Origin: Modicisalibacter ilicicola DSM 19980
Lineage (GTDB): Bacteria > Pseudomonadota > Gammaproteobacteria > Pseudomonadales > Halomonadaceae
Direction: 5' to 3'
Assembly (NCBI RefSeq): GCF_900128925.1
Contig: NZ_FQUJ01000011.1
Coordinates: 44,455-108,454, forward strand
DNA length: 64,000 nt
The notes beneath the pieces were generated by a model, which saw only the letters and a list, made by a program, of their open reading frames with translations, was not told where the DNA came from and did not search any database. Below are positions 1 to 11,211 of this stretch, in pieces. Numbering within the stretch: position 1 is the stretch's first letter; every line of letters begins with the position of its first letter. A program made the position numbers and the translations under genes.

Positions 1-20
1 GGAAGGTCGAGAGTATTCAT
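1..20 (-). CDS. Start of a third type VI module gene (partial)
   Basis: Only the first six codons are inside the window (reading M-N-T-L-D-L on the minus strand). The ATG overlaps the TGA stop of the DUF4123 gene in an ATGA junction, the usual sign of translational coupling. In vgrG-DUF4123 modules the gene at this place is commonly the secreted effector or a further adaptor. That role is an inference from position; nothing of the product can be seen here. Confidence 0.5.
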
Positions 21-733
21 GACGATATTTCTTCTTCTGGATGGGCACGAGTGTCGCTAATACGAGCTTCATGTGCCTTACGCCGGCAATATTCGAGACA
101 CGCTTGTTCATTGTCGACGCCCGTTGCGTGATGCTCTTGGTACCAGTCGATCAAGCGCTCGAGGGAGATGGCGTATTGCGCGGCCAAGGGTTGCAGCATC
201 AATTGCCTGCGCCATGCCTCGATGCCTTGCAGATGCTGCCGGGTCAGTCGGAAGGGAGCCTCGCTTGACGCGTAACGTGCCGCCGCCTCGGTGTCCTGTT
301 GCAGTTGCCAGGCCTGGCCTGCCACCACGCCCCGCATGCGCTCGTTCGGCCCCAGTAGCCGCGCCCGTTCAGGCGCGTTCAACGAGGCTTCGAGCCCGGC
401 AAGGACGCGGGGATCGGCGTAACGAAACAGGGAGGGGGGCGCCTGCTCGCACTCGATCACCGTCAGGGTCTTCAGATGATCGGCGACCCTGTCGAACGGC
501 TGTGCCGAGACCAGCTCGATGGCCAGCCCCTCTTCGACCCACGGGCGGTAGCGTTGAAGGGCGACCAGCGAGGCGGGTTCGACGAGCAGCGGGCCGGCAG
601 TGGCCTGTTCGTGCTGGTGGGTCTGCAGGTAGAGTAGGTGATAGCGAGGCGACGGTTCGGTCTCGAACAGCTGGCGCAGCCCGTCCCGATGCCAGGCCAG
701 ATCGACTAGGAAACGACTCATCCGCATCGGCAT
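17..733 (-). CDS. DUF4123 family type VI secretion adaptor
   Basis: A 238-residue protein that resembles the DUF4123 family, chaperone/adaptor proteins that load effectors onto the VgrG spike of the type VI secretion system. The family resemblance rests on the overall pattern of an N-terminal aromatic-rich half (an LLYLQ-type strand, then an LFRYADPRV motif near residues 101-109) and a helical C-terminal half. It overlaps the 3' end of vgrG by 16 bases, and its own stop overlaps the next start, so the genes form one coupled operon. Three ATGs (733, 727, 721) are candidate starts; GGGAG lies just upstream of the first two. The partner effector is outside the window. Confidence 0.8.
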   Translation of the reverse strand: MPMRMSRFLVDLAWHRDGLRQLFETEPSPRYHLLYLQTHQHEQATAGPLLVEPASLVALQRYRPWVEEGLAIELVSAQPFDRVADHLKTLTVIECEQAPPSLFRYADPRVLAGLEASLNAPERARLLGPNERMRGVVAGQAWQLQQDTEAAARYASSEAPFRLTRQHLQGIEAWRRQLMLQPLAAQYAISLERLIDWYQEHHATGVDNEQACLEYCRRKAHEARISDTRAHPEEEISS

Positions 734-2811
734 TGCGCTCCCAGGCTGCAGTTGTCGGGGCCGGAGGCCAGGGTGACGTCCTGGATCTGGCAGGTGTCCA
801 AGGTGATGAAGCCCTGCATTGATGACTCGAGTAGCGCGTCGTAGGCGACGGGGGGTATGGCTTCGTGGGATTCCGGGGTGGCATGTTCGGGCAGCAGCGG
901 TATCGCGGTACGCTGACCACTACCCTTGCCCGGATTGCCCCCGGCATTGAGCCGCACCTTGGGGCCGCTCATTGTCACGCCGCTGGGGTCGAGTTTGAGG
1001 AAGCTGCCCTCGGCATTCAGGGTGAATTCGTCACCCGCCTCCAGCACGACCTGCTGGCCGGCCTTGATGTGCAGCTCACGCCCGCATTCCGAGAGCCAGG
1101 CCTGACCGGCGTTAAGGTGCAGCGAGCCCTGGACGATCAGGCTCTGATCGCCATCGACCCTCGTGCGTCGTTCACCGTTTACGTGGAGGTGTTCGTCGCG
1201 CTCGATCACGGTGAGGCGGTCGCGCTGGACCGTGAGATGGCTGTCGCGGCGAATCTCCTCGGTTCGATCGTTTTCGGTGAGCAGCTCGAGATCCTTCTGG
1301 GCATGAATCCAGATCTGCTCGTTGTCCTGGGCATCCTCGAAGCGCAGTTCGTTGAAGCCCTCGCCCTGGTGGGTCTGGGTGCGAATCACCGTGCGCGTCT
1401 TGTGCTCCGGCAGGGCATAGGGCGGGGTATTCACCGCGTGATAGGTGCGCCCGGTGATCAGCGGCTGGTCCGGATCGCCTTCGAGAAACGAGACGATGAC
1501 TTCATGGCCGATGCGAGGAATCGCGATCGACCCATAACCCCCACCGGCCCAGCCCTGGGCGACGCGAATCCAGGCGCTACTGGTGTCATCACCGACGGCA
1601 TAACGGTCCCAGGGGAAGCGCACCTTGACCCGACCGTGGACGTCGCAGTGAATCTCTTCCCCTTCGGGACCGACCACGAAGGCCACCTGGGGCCCATCGA
1701 CGCGCGGCTTTGTATCTTGCGCTGGCCGCCAGGCCTGGTCGGCAGGCATCAGCACCAGGGTGTTGGTGTATTTAGTCATGCCGTCACCGCCGACGGCGTC
1801 TTCTTCGAGCGCCTGGGGCTGGACGCCGTCGTGGACCACCTCGATGACCTGCCAGTCACGGTTCAGCGCGTCGTTATCGTGCCCGGCGAGGGTGAAACGG
1901 GTCCCGGGCCGCAGTTCGGGTAGATCGCTTTCGGCGTTCACAGTGAGGGCATCACGGCGCAACCGTTCCAGGCGGGTCTTGGTGAACGCCTGGCCCGAGA
2001 CATCCGCCTTGTAGCGCCCGGGATAGTCGAAGTGCTCGTAGTCGGTTCTTTGCGCGTGTTCTTCCAGCGCGCTGCCGACCTGTTCATGTAATTGCGCATA
2101 TGCCGGTTGCTTGAAGGAGTAGTCCTTCAGCATGGCCGAGGCCGGGCGCACCCGGGCTGTCTGGCGCAGTCGCCGCACATGGCGGACCAGCGCCGTACCC
2201 CCGGCGCGGCTGTGATAGGGCCGCGACCCCAGGCTCCCGAGCATCTTGGGATCGTCGGCGAATACCAGGCGATGGGCGCCACCCGCTCGCTCGTCGAATT
2301 CGTGGAAATAGCACAGGCCTTCCTCGGCGGCCAGGCGCTCGATGAAGGCAAGGTCCGTCTCGCGGTACTGCACGCAGTATTCGCGCTCGACGGGCTCCCG
2401 GGTCACCGCGAAGGTCGCATCCTTGATGCCGCGCTCGGCAAGCAGGGTGTTGATGAGGGTTAGCGGCGAGACCTGCTGGAAGATACGCGAGTTGTGGCGC
2501 AGGGAGAGCCGCCACAGGGCCGGCCTGACGAGAAGCGTGTAGAAGGTGCGGCGGTGACCGCGATCGCCCTGGGCGAACTCGGCGACCACGCCATGCACGC
2601 GGCGCAGGGCTTTGCCGTCCTGCCACACGGTGAGGGTCACCTCGCGTTCGAGCCAGTCGCCGGCGGCAAGATCGGGCCGGCGGCTGGCCAGGGTCACGGT
2701 GAGTTCGAAGGGTTGGGAGAGGGCTTCCTCGAGATGGAAGTCGATGACCGCGAGGTCGGCGTCCTCATTGGCGCGACGGAGAGTGAACTGGAGGCCGGTC
2801 GAGGTCGCCAT
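718..2811 (-). CDS. vgrG: Type VI secretion tip protein VgrG
   Basis: A 697-residue spike protein of the type VI secretion system. The N-terminal half matches the gp27/Rhs-type base; residues of about 390-470 form the gp5-like OB domain, with the motifs VHGRVKVRFPWD and GWAGGGYGSIAIPRIGHEV. The region that follows is the repetitive beta-helix/DUF2345 part (repeated short D-G, E-R and H-L segments). The last ~55 residues are an extra tail that ends in a cysteine-rich segment (C-S-L-G-A-Q-C-R-C-G), unusual for a plain VgrG. AAGGA lies 7 bases before the ATG. No other core T6SS gene is in view, so this looks like an orphan vgrG island. The tail may be the docking site for the downstream adaptor and effector (inference). 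Confidence 0.93.
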   Translation of the reverse strand: MATSTGLQFTLRRANEDADLAVIDFHLEEALSQPFELTVTLASRRPDLAAGDWLEREVTLTVWQDGKALRRVHGVVAEFAQGDRGHRRTFYTLLVRPALWRLSLRHNSRIFQQVSPLTLINTLLAERGIKDATFAVTREPVEREYCVQYRETDLAFIERLAAEEGLCYFHEFDERAGGAHRLVFADDPKMLGSLGSRPYHSRAGGTALVRHVRRLRQTARVRPASAMLKDYSFKQPAYAQLHEQVGSALEEHAQRTDYEHFDYPGRYKADVSGQAFTKTRLERLRRDALTVNAESDLPELRPGTRFTLAGHDNDALNRDWQVIEVVHDGVQPQALEEDAVGGDGMTKYTNTLVLMPADQAWRPAQDTKPRVDGPQVAFVVGPEGEEIHCDVHGRVKVRFPWDRYAVGDDTSSAWIRVAQGWAGGGYGSIAIPRIGHEVIVSFLEGDPDQPLITGRTYHAVNTPPYALPEHKTRTVIRTQTHQGEGFNELRFEDAQDNEQIWIHAQKDLELLTENDRTEEIRRDSHLTVQRDRLTVIERDEHLHVNGERRTRVDGDQSLIVQGSLHLNAGQAWLSECGRELHIKAGQQVVLEAGDEFTLNAEGSFLKLDPSGVTMSGPKVRLNAGGNPGKGSGQRTAIPLLPEHATPESHEAIPPVAYDALLESSMQGFITLDTCQIQDVTLASGPDNCSLGAQCRCG

Positions 2812-3028
2812 GCGGAGTCCTTGGAGAATGCGAGACGACCCAGAATAACGGAATTAATTATCCAGAACAGAGGCTTACAGTGTTTGTATAAAATGGCTGA
2901 CAAGCGTTGTCGGCAATGTCTTACAAGATTCTGAAACACCACTGTATAAGCAACACCGGTAAGTAAATATTGTTAAATTTAAAGAGTGCGATATGTCTTT
3001 TTTCGACGCTCCTTATCAGACTTTTCGA

Positions 3029-4885
3029 TCATGCCTGCAAGGCCGCGGCTTGCTCCCGCAAGCGCTTGTAGAGGGTCGTGCGGCTGATGCCCATTTGCCG
3101 TGCCAGGGCAGAGAGGTTTCCACCGTGTTCGGCCAGGCGTTCTGCCAGGCTGAGTGAGCCGCTAGCAGGGTGTGGGGGCGTTGCTTCCCCGAGGGACGAC
3201 GTGGCGGGAGGTGCAGCCGATGCCAACAGGTTGGCCGGCAGATGGTGGAGCTCGAGCACGGGCCCGTCGGCCATGGCCATGGCGACACGCAACACATTCT
3301 CCAGCTGGCGTATGTTTCCCGGCCAGGGTTGCTGGATCAGCCAGTCGAGCAGGGCAGGCGAGGGCGTGGAAAAACCGGGTCGCGGATCGTCTCGCAGCGG
3401 CTCGGCGGCATCACGGATCAGACCGTCGAGCACCGCCTGGACCAGCATTTGCCGGTCTTCTCGCTCGCGAAGCGGCGGCAGCAGAATCTCGACGCCGCAC
3501 AGGCGGTAAAAGAGATCGGCACGAAACCGCCCGGTAGCCACGTCCTCGATCAAGGGACGGTGGGTGGCCGCGATCACTTCGATATCCACCGGGTAGGACA
3601 CCCCGCCACCCAGCGGCGTCACTCGCCGCTCCTGCAGCACGCGTAGCAGGCGTGCCTGCACGGCAAGCGGCATGTCGCCGATCTCGTCGAGGAACAGTCG
3701 CCCGCCATCGGCTTCGCGCAGACGACCGATGTTGCCGCGCGGGTCGGCGCCGGTAAACGCGCCACGCACGTACCCGAACAGTTCGGCCTCGACCAGTTCG
3801 CTGGGGATCGCGGCACAGTTGATGGCGACCAAGGGTTGGCTGGCGCGCCGGCTGGCGGCATGCAGGGCCTTGACGAAGACCTCCTTGCCGGTGCCGGTCT
3901 CACCACGGATCAGCATGGCGATGCCGCTGTCCTTGAGTCGCGAGGCCAGGGTGATCGCCTGATGCATGCGAGGATCGCCCAGGTCGAGCCGCTGAAGCGG
4001 CGAAGCTGGGGCGCCCGCCGGGGCTGCCGAGATCGGCGCGGCCAGGCGACAATGACAGTGATAGCGTCCGGCGAAGCGCAGGGTCATGTCGCCGTCGAGG
4101 TGTGCAACGATGGCCTGCCAGTTTTCGTCGCAGAGCGATTCGAGATGCTGCCCCCGGGCATGCTCGGCCTCCAGCCCCAGCAGCCAGCGTGCTCGGCTAT
4201 TGCTGGCCACGAGCCGGCCCTGTCCATCGAGAATCAGTAGCCCCGAGCGGGGGCTATCCAGGTTGTCGCGGTTGGAGTTGAAGGTCAGGCGATAGTGATC
4301 ATGGCGATAGTGATTGATCAGGCGGCGGTTCTCGATCTGCATCGAGAGCACCTGTAACAGGCCGCTGTGATGGCGCGTGGGGTTTCGGTAAGGGTCGCTC
4401 AGCAGGGCCAGGCAGGCGTCGACATTGTCGTTCGGGAGCTTCAAGGGCACCGCGAAGCTCGCCAGGTGATGCAGCGCGCCACAGGCATGTTCGTCGCCGA
4501 TCACATCGACACTCCTGCCTTTTGCCAGGCAGGTACCGATGGCATTGCGGCCGCAGTAGCGTTCGCCCCAGTGCGCCCCCGGGGACAACCACGCCTGACA
4601 GGCCGGGGGCAACAGAGGCGTCTCGCCCCAGCGCTCGAGAATGACGCCGTCGCGATCGGTCACCACCAGACAGCATTGCCAATGGCGCAACATCTCGTCG
4701 AACTCGGCGATCACACCCTGGCCCAGCAGCGACAGCAGCGGCTGCATGGTGGCGAGTCGCTGGGCCGTATCGGCGGCCGAACAGCGTCGGGGGTGCCACT
4801 GGCGATCTTCGGTATGCTGGTGCGGCGAGGCACGGTTGATGCGCTGAGGTGATGGCTGGCGACGATCGACGGCGCTCTCACTCAT
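3029..4885 (-). CDS. Sigma-54-dependent activator, AcoR-like (GAF-AAA+-Fis)
   Basis: A 618-residue enhancer-binding protein of the AcoR type. A GAF-like sensory region lies at about residues 50-170, a PAS-like stretch at about 208-250, and the AAA+ domain starts near 300. Visible motifs are Walker A GETGTGKE (about 328-335), the sigma-54 contact loop GAFTGA (about 375-380) and a C-terminal Fis-type helix-turn-helix (N-L-S-A-L-A-R-Q-M-G-I-S-R-T-T). There is no response-regulator receiver domain, so it probably senses a small molecule directly. The ATG at 4885 is preferred over an in-frame ATG 30 bases upstream because AAGGAA stands 6 bases before it. It is divergent from the glycerol-type ABC operon, which has a -24/-12 promoter, so that operon is the likely target. 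Confidence 0.93.
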   Translation of the reverse strand: MSESAVDRRQPSPQRINRASPHQHTEDRQWHPRRCSAADTAQRLATMQPLLSLLGQGVIAEFDEMLRHWQCCLVVTDRDGVILERWGETPLLPPACQAWLSPGAHWGERYCGRNAIGTCLAKGRSVDVIGDEHACGALHHLASFAVPLKLPNDNVDACLALLSDPYRNPTRHHSGLLQVLSMQIENRRLINHYRHDHYRLTFNSNRDNLDSPRSGLLILDGQGRLVASNSRARWLLGLEAEHARGQHLESLCDENWQAIVAHLDGDMTLRFAGRYHCHCRLAAPISAAPAGAPASPLQRLDLGDPRMHQAITLASRLKDSGIAMLIRGETGTGKEVFVKALHAASRRASQPLVAINCAAIPSELVEAELFGYVRGAFTGADPRGNIGRLREADGGRLFLDEIGDMPLAVQARLLRVLQERRVTPLGGGVSYPVDIEVIAATHRPLIEDVATGRFRADLFYRLCGVEILLPPLREREDRQMLVQAVLDGLIRDAAEPLRDDPRPGFSTPSPALLDWLIQQPWPGNIRQLENVLRVAMAMADGPVLELHHLPANLLASAAPPATSSLGEATPPHPASGSLSLAERLAEHGGNLSALARQMGISRTTLYKRLREQAAALQA

Positions 4886-4915
4886 GGGAGGTTCCTTGAC
4901 CCGAAGCGGGCGCAA

Positions 4916-4977
4916 TGTTCGTTCCCGAACAGTTATTGTTCATTGTTGAGTGTTCAAGGGTGTTCAGCAGCTGTTCA
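4916..4977. promoter_or_regulatory. Array of TGTTC elements, candidate activator-binding (enhancer) sites
   Basis: TGTTC occurs at 4916, 4937, 4951, 4961 and 4972; the last four extend to TGTTCA. The start-to-start distances are 21, 14, 10 and 11 bases, so most are in helical phase. The first copy pairs with GAACA at 4927-4931 as an inverted repeat with a 6-base spacer, and the same GAACA pairs with the second copy. The array lies about 150-210 bases upstream of the predicted start site of the sigma-54 promoter at 5099, a normal distance for enhancer sites. It also sits over the likely promoter of the activator gene, so autoregulation is possible. Binding is inferred. Confidence 0.6.
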
Positions 4978-5010
4978 TCCAAGGGTAGTCGGGTCGGGTG
5001 GAAAAGCGTT

Positions 5011-5024
5011 TATACCAAGGTATA
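5011..5024. promoter_or_regulatory. Perfect 14-bp palindrome upstream of the glp promoter
   Basis: TATACC and GGTATA flank a two-base centre, giving a perfect palindrome about 100-115 bases before the predicted transcription start of the transporter operon. It differs from the TGTTC array and could bind a second regulator or be the activator's real site. No protein can be assigned from sequence alone. Confidence 0.35.
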
Positions 5025-5098
5025 GGGTGGTTTTTTCTCCTCTTGCAACAGAGGTCTACTGGTTTCTTGCACAAGGCTGAAGTCTCGTTTTCCAGCCT

Positions 5099-5114
5099 TG
5101 GCATGGCGTTCGCT
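5099..5114 (+). promoter_or_regulatory. Sigma-54 (-24/-12) promoter of the glycerol-type ABC operon
   Basis: The sequence TGGCATGGCGTTCGCT matches the RpoN consensus TGGCAC(G)N4TTGCW at all but two positions. The invariant GG (5100-5101) and GC (5112-5113) are exactly 12 bases apart. Transcription should start near 5125, before the ATG at 5159, which rules out the upstream in-frame TTG at 5114 as a start. The neighbouring divergent gene encodes a GAFTGA-containing activator, which fits this promoter type. Confidence 0.85.
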
Positions 5115-5158
5115 TGGGGCTTGCAGAATGCGCGAACCCGAAAGGAAACCGACGATCC

Positions 5159-6250
5159 ATGTCCCTGACCCTCGAGCACATCGAGCGCACCGTGAGCGGC
5201 GAGAGGCATATCACCGACGCCAGCCTGACCCTGGAGTCCGGTACCTTCAACGTGCTGCTGGGCCATACCCTGGCCGGCAAGACGACACTGATGCGTCTGA
5301 TGGCCGGGCTGGACAGCCCCAGTCACGGGCGGGTGCTGCTCAACGGTCGCGACATGACCGGCGTGCCGGTGCGCCAGCGCAATGTGTCGATGGTCTATCA
5401 GCAGTTCATCAACTATCCCACGCTGAACGTCTTCGACAATATTGCCTCGCCGCTCAAGCTGGCCAAGGTGCCCAAGCGGGACATCGCCCGCCGGGTCGAG
5501 GAAACCGCCGGCATGCTGCACATCGAGCATCTGCTGGGACGCTATCCACAGGAACTTTCCGGGGGCCAGCAGCAGCGCACCGCCATGGCCCGGGCGTTGG
5601 TCAAGGATGCCGACCTGGTGCTGTTCGACGAGCCGCTGGTCAATCTCGACTACAAGCTGCGCGAGGAGCTGCGTCTGGAGATGCGCAAGCTGTTTCATTC
5701 GCGCAACACCATCGCCGTCTATGCCACCACGGAACCCGGCGAGGCCCTGGCCCTGGGCGATACCACCACGCTGATTCACGAAGGCCGCATCCTGCAGAGC
5801 GGACCCAGCGACAGCGTCTATCACCATCCGGAAACCGCCGAGGCCGCCGCCCTGTTCGGCGAGCCGCCCATCAACCTGCTGGATGTCGAGGTGCGCGGCA
5901 GCGAGCTGGTCATCGATCGCACGACCTTCCCGTTACCGACGACCCTGGCCACGCTGGAAGAGGGGCGTTATCGCCTGGGCATTCGCCCCAGCCACCTGGG
6001 ATTGGCGCCGATGGGCGATGACGATCTGGAGTTCCGGGTGGCGGTCGGCGTGGCCGAGATCAGCGGGTCCGAGACCTTCCTGCATGTGGAGAACGACGAC
6101 CTGGAACTGGTGCTGCACCTGGGAGGCATCCACGACTTCCATGTGGATGACGAGATTCGCGTCTACGTGCCCTGCCACAAGCTGTTCGCCTTCGATGACC
6201 AGGGTGCTCTGGTCCGCTCGCCCACTCGATCCCCGAACGTGCCGGAGTGA
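5159..6250 (+). CDS. glpS: Glycerol-type ABC transporter ATP-binding protein 1 (GlpS-like)
   Basis: A 363-residue MalK-type ATPase, the first gene of a six-gene operon in the order of the glycerol importer glpSTPQUV described in Rhizobium leguminosarum (not related to E. coli glpT or glpQ). Walker A is GHTLAGKT (35-42), the ABC signature is the canonical LSGGQ (133-137), and Walker B LVLFDE is at 153-158. The switch histidine is missing: the motif usually read V-T-H-D is A-T-T-E here, with Thr191 at the histidine position. The C-terminal third is the TOBE/MalK regulatory region. The start at 5159 lies downstream of the predicted transcription start; AAAGGA stands 12 bases before it. Confidence 0.88.
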   Translation: MSLTLEHIERTVSGERHITDASLTLESGTFNVLLGHTLAGKTTLMRLMAGLDSPSHGRVLLNGRDMTGVPVRQRNVSMVYQQFINYPTLNVFDNIASPLKLAKVPKRDIARRVEETAGMLHIEHLLGRYPQELSGGQQQRTAMARALVKDADLVLFDEPLVNLDYKLREELRLEMRKLFHSRNTIAVYATTEPGEALALGDTTTLIHEGRILQSGPSDSVYHHPETAEAAALFGEPPINLLDVEVRGSELVIDRTTFPLPTTLATLEEGRYRLGIRPSHLGLAPMGDDDLEFRVAVGVAEISGSETFLHVENDDLELVLHLGGIHDFHVDDEIRVYVPCHKLFAFDDQGALVRSPTRSPNVPE

Positions 6251-6259
6251 GAACCAGCC

Positions 6260-7374
6260 ATGGCGGAAATTCGTCTTCAACAGTTGGCCCATAGCTACCA
6301 CGCCAATCCGGCCGGTCCCGAAGATTATGCGCTGCGCCGCATGGAACACGTCTGGGAGCAGGGCGGCGCCTACGCCCTGCTGGGCCCTTCGGGCTGCGGG
6401 AAGAGCACTTTGCTGAACATCATCTCGGGGTTGCTCGAGCCTTCCGAGGGGCAGGTGCTCTACGACGGCAAGTCGGTCAATGGCCTGACGCCCCAGCAGC
6501 GCAACATCGCCCAGGTTTTCCAGTTTCCGGTGATCTACGACACCATGACGGTCCACGACAACCTGGCGTTCCCGCTGCGCAACCAGCGCCAGCCGGCGGC
6601 CAAGATCGCCGAACGGGTCACGGAGGTGGCCCAGACGCTGGAGATCGAGCACCTTCTGCATCGCAAGGCGCGCAACCTCACCGCGGACGAGAAGCAGAAG
6701 GTCTCGATGGGCCGCGGCCTGGTGCGCGACGACGTGGCGGCGATCCTGTTCGACGAGCCGCTCACCGTCATCGACCCGCAACTGAAATGGCGCCTGCGCC
6801 GCAAGCTCAAGCAGATCCACGAGCGCTTCAACATCACCATGGTCTACGTGACCCACGACCAGCTCGAGGCCTCGACCTTCGCCGACAAGATCGCGGTCAT
6901 GTACGACGGCCAGATCGTCCAGTTCGGCACTCCCCGGGAGCTGTTCGAGAACCCGGCGCACACCTTCGTCGGGTACTTCATCGGCAGCCCCGGCATGAAC
7001 CTGCTGGCGGTGACGCCGAGTGCCGAAGGCGTGCTGCTGGCGGGCATCGAGCTACCGCTGGCGCCGGCGACCCGGCAGGCCCTCGCCGAATGGGGCGCGC
7101 AACGGCTGATGCTGGGCATCCGCCCCGAATTCGTGCAACTGGTGGCGCCCGGCCAGGCCCGCCTGCGTGCCTCGGTCGGCCTGGTGCAGGACCTGGGCAC
7201 CTACCGGATTCTCGATCTGCAGCTGAAGGGGGCGGTCGACGCCCCGCTGATCAAGGCGCGCATCGAGGAGGACCAGGCGGTGCCGAATGGCGAGGTCGGG
7301 GTGCTGTTTCCCGAACGCTGGACCCGCTTCTATGCCGACGACGTCCTGGTGGAGATGACCGAGGGAGGCCACCC

Positions 7375-7378
<4 letters not shown>
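6260..7378 (+). CDS. glpT: Glycerol-type ABC transporter ATP-binding protein 2 (GlpT-like)
   Basis: A 372-residue MalK-type ATPase, second of the pair in this importer. Walker A GPSGCGKST (42-50), Walker B with its glutamate (ILFDEP, 162-167) and the switch histidine (VTHD, His199) are intact. The ABC signature is degenerate: where LSGGQ is expected the protein reads LTADE (140-144). This is the mirror image of the defect in the partner ATPase, which keeps LSGGQ but lacks the switch histidine. A heterodimer would therefore have one consensus and one degenerate ATP site. The stop overlaps the next ATG in an ATGA junction. The name follows the Rhizobium operon. Confidence 0.88.
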
Positions 7379-8238
<860 letters not shown>

Positions 8239-8246
8239 GGTGTGCC

Positions 8247-9047
<801 letters not shown>

Positions 9048-9076
9048 AAACCGATTCGTAACGAGGAGGGCAGCAC

Positions 9077-9349
9077 ATGGAATGGATGGCATGGACGTTG
9101 CCGACGGCGCTCTTCTTCATCGTCATCGGCCTGATCCTGGCCGGGATGACGGTCTGGCAGACGGTGTCGCCGGGGCACCAGCGCAAGGGCTTCCTGCCCA
9201 TCTCGACGACCCGCGGCGATCGTCTGTTCATCAGCCTGCTGATCGCCGGCTACGCTCACCTGCTGCTGCTCGGCCTGACCGGCTGGCCGCTGTGGGTTGC
9301 CACCCTGGCCAGCGTGACGGCAGCCATCGTCATCATGAAATGGGGGTGA
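9077..9349 (+). CDS. glpU: Small membrane protein of the glycerol ABC operon (DUF2160, GlpU-like)
   Basis: A 90-residue protein with one hydrophobic helix near the N-terminus (about 8-25) and one or two in the C-terminal half (about 50-88). It matches the DUF2160 family, found between the permease and binding-protein genes in glpSTPQUV-type operons. Its role in transport is not known; a part in assembly or stability of the permease is the simplest guess. GAGGAGGG stands 6-13 bases before the ATG. Its presence in this exact place is one of the best reasons to assign the whole operon to the glycerol type rather than to another sugar importer. Confidence 0.82.
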   Translation: MEWMAWTLPTALFFIVIGLILAGMTVWQTVSPGHQRKGFLPISTTRGDRLFISLLIAGYAHLLLLGLTGWPLWVATLASVTAAIVIMKWG

Positions 9350-9417
9350 ACCACCGCTGATTCGGGGCACGACGCCAACGACGCACCACACCAACACCAC
9401 ACAACAACGAGGTTGCC

Positions 9418-11160
<1,743 letters not shown>

Positions 11161-11185
11161 GCCAGGCCTCGATTGGCACGACAGT

Positions 11186-11207
11186 AATGGCGCCCGCGGG
11201 CGCCATT
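11186..11207. terminator. Perfect palindrome between convergent glpV and aminopeptidase P genes
   Basis: A perfect 22-base palindrome (arm AATGGCGCCCG) lies 26 bases after the glpV stop and 5 bases after the stop of the convergent aminopeptidase gene. Folded as RNA it would form a GC-rich hairpin in both directions. There is no clear T-run, so it may slow or protect transcripts rather than act as a classical Rho-independent terminator. Confidence 0.55.
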
Positions 11208-11211
11208 GCTG

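Noticed and set aside
5114-5158. Upstream TTG as the start of the first transporter ATPase
   Set aside because: It overlaps the -12 element of the sigma-54 promoter and precedes the predicted transcription start, so it would not be in the mRNA.
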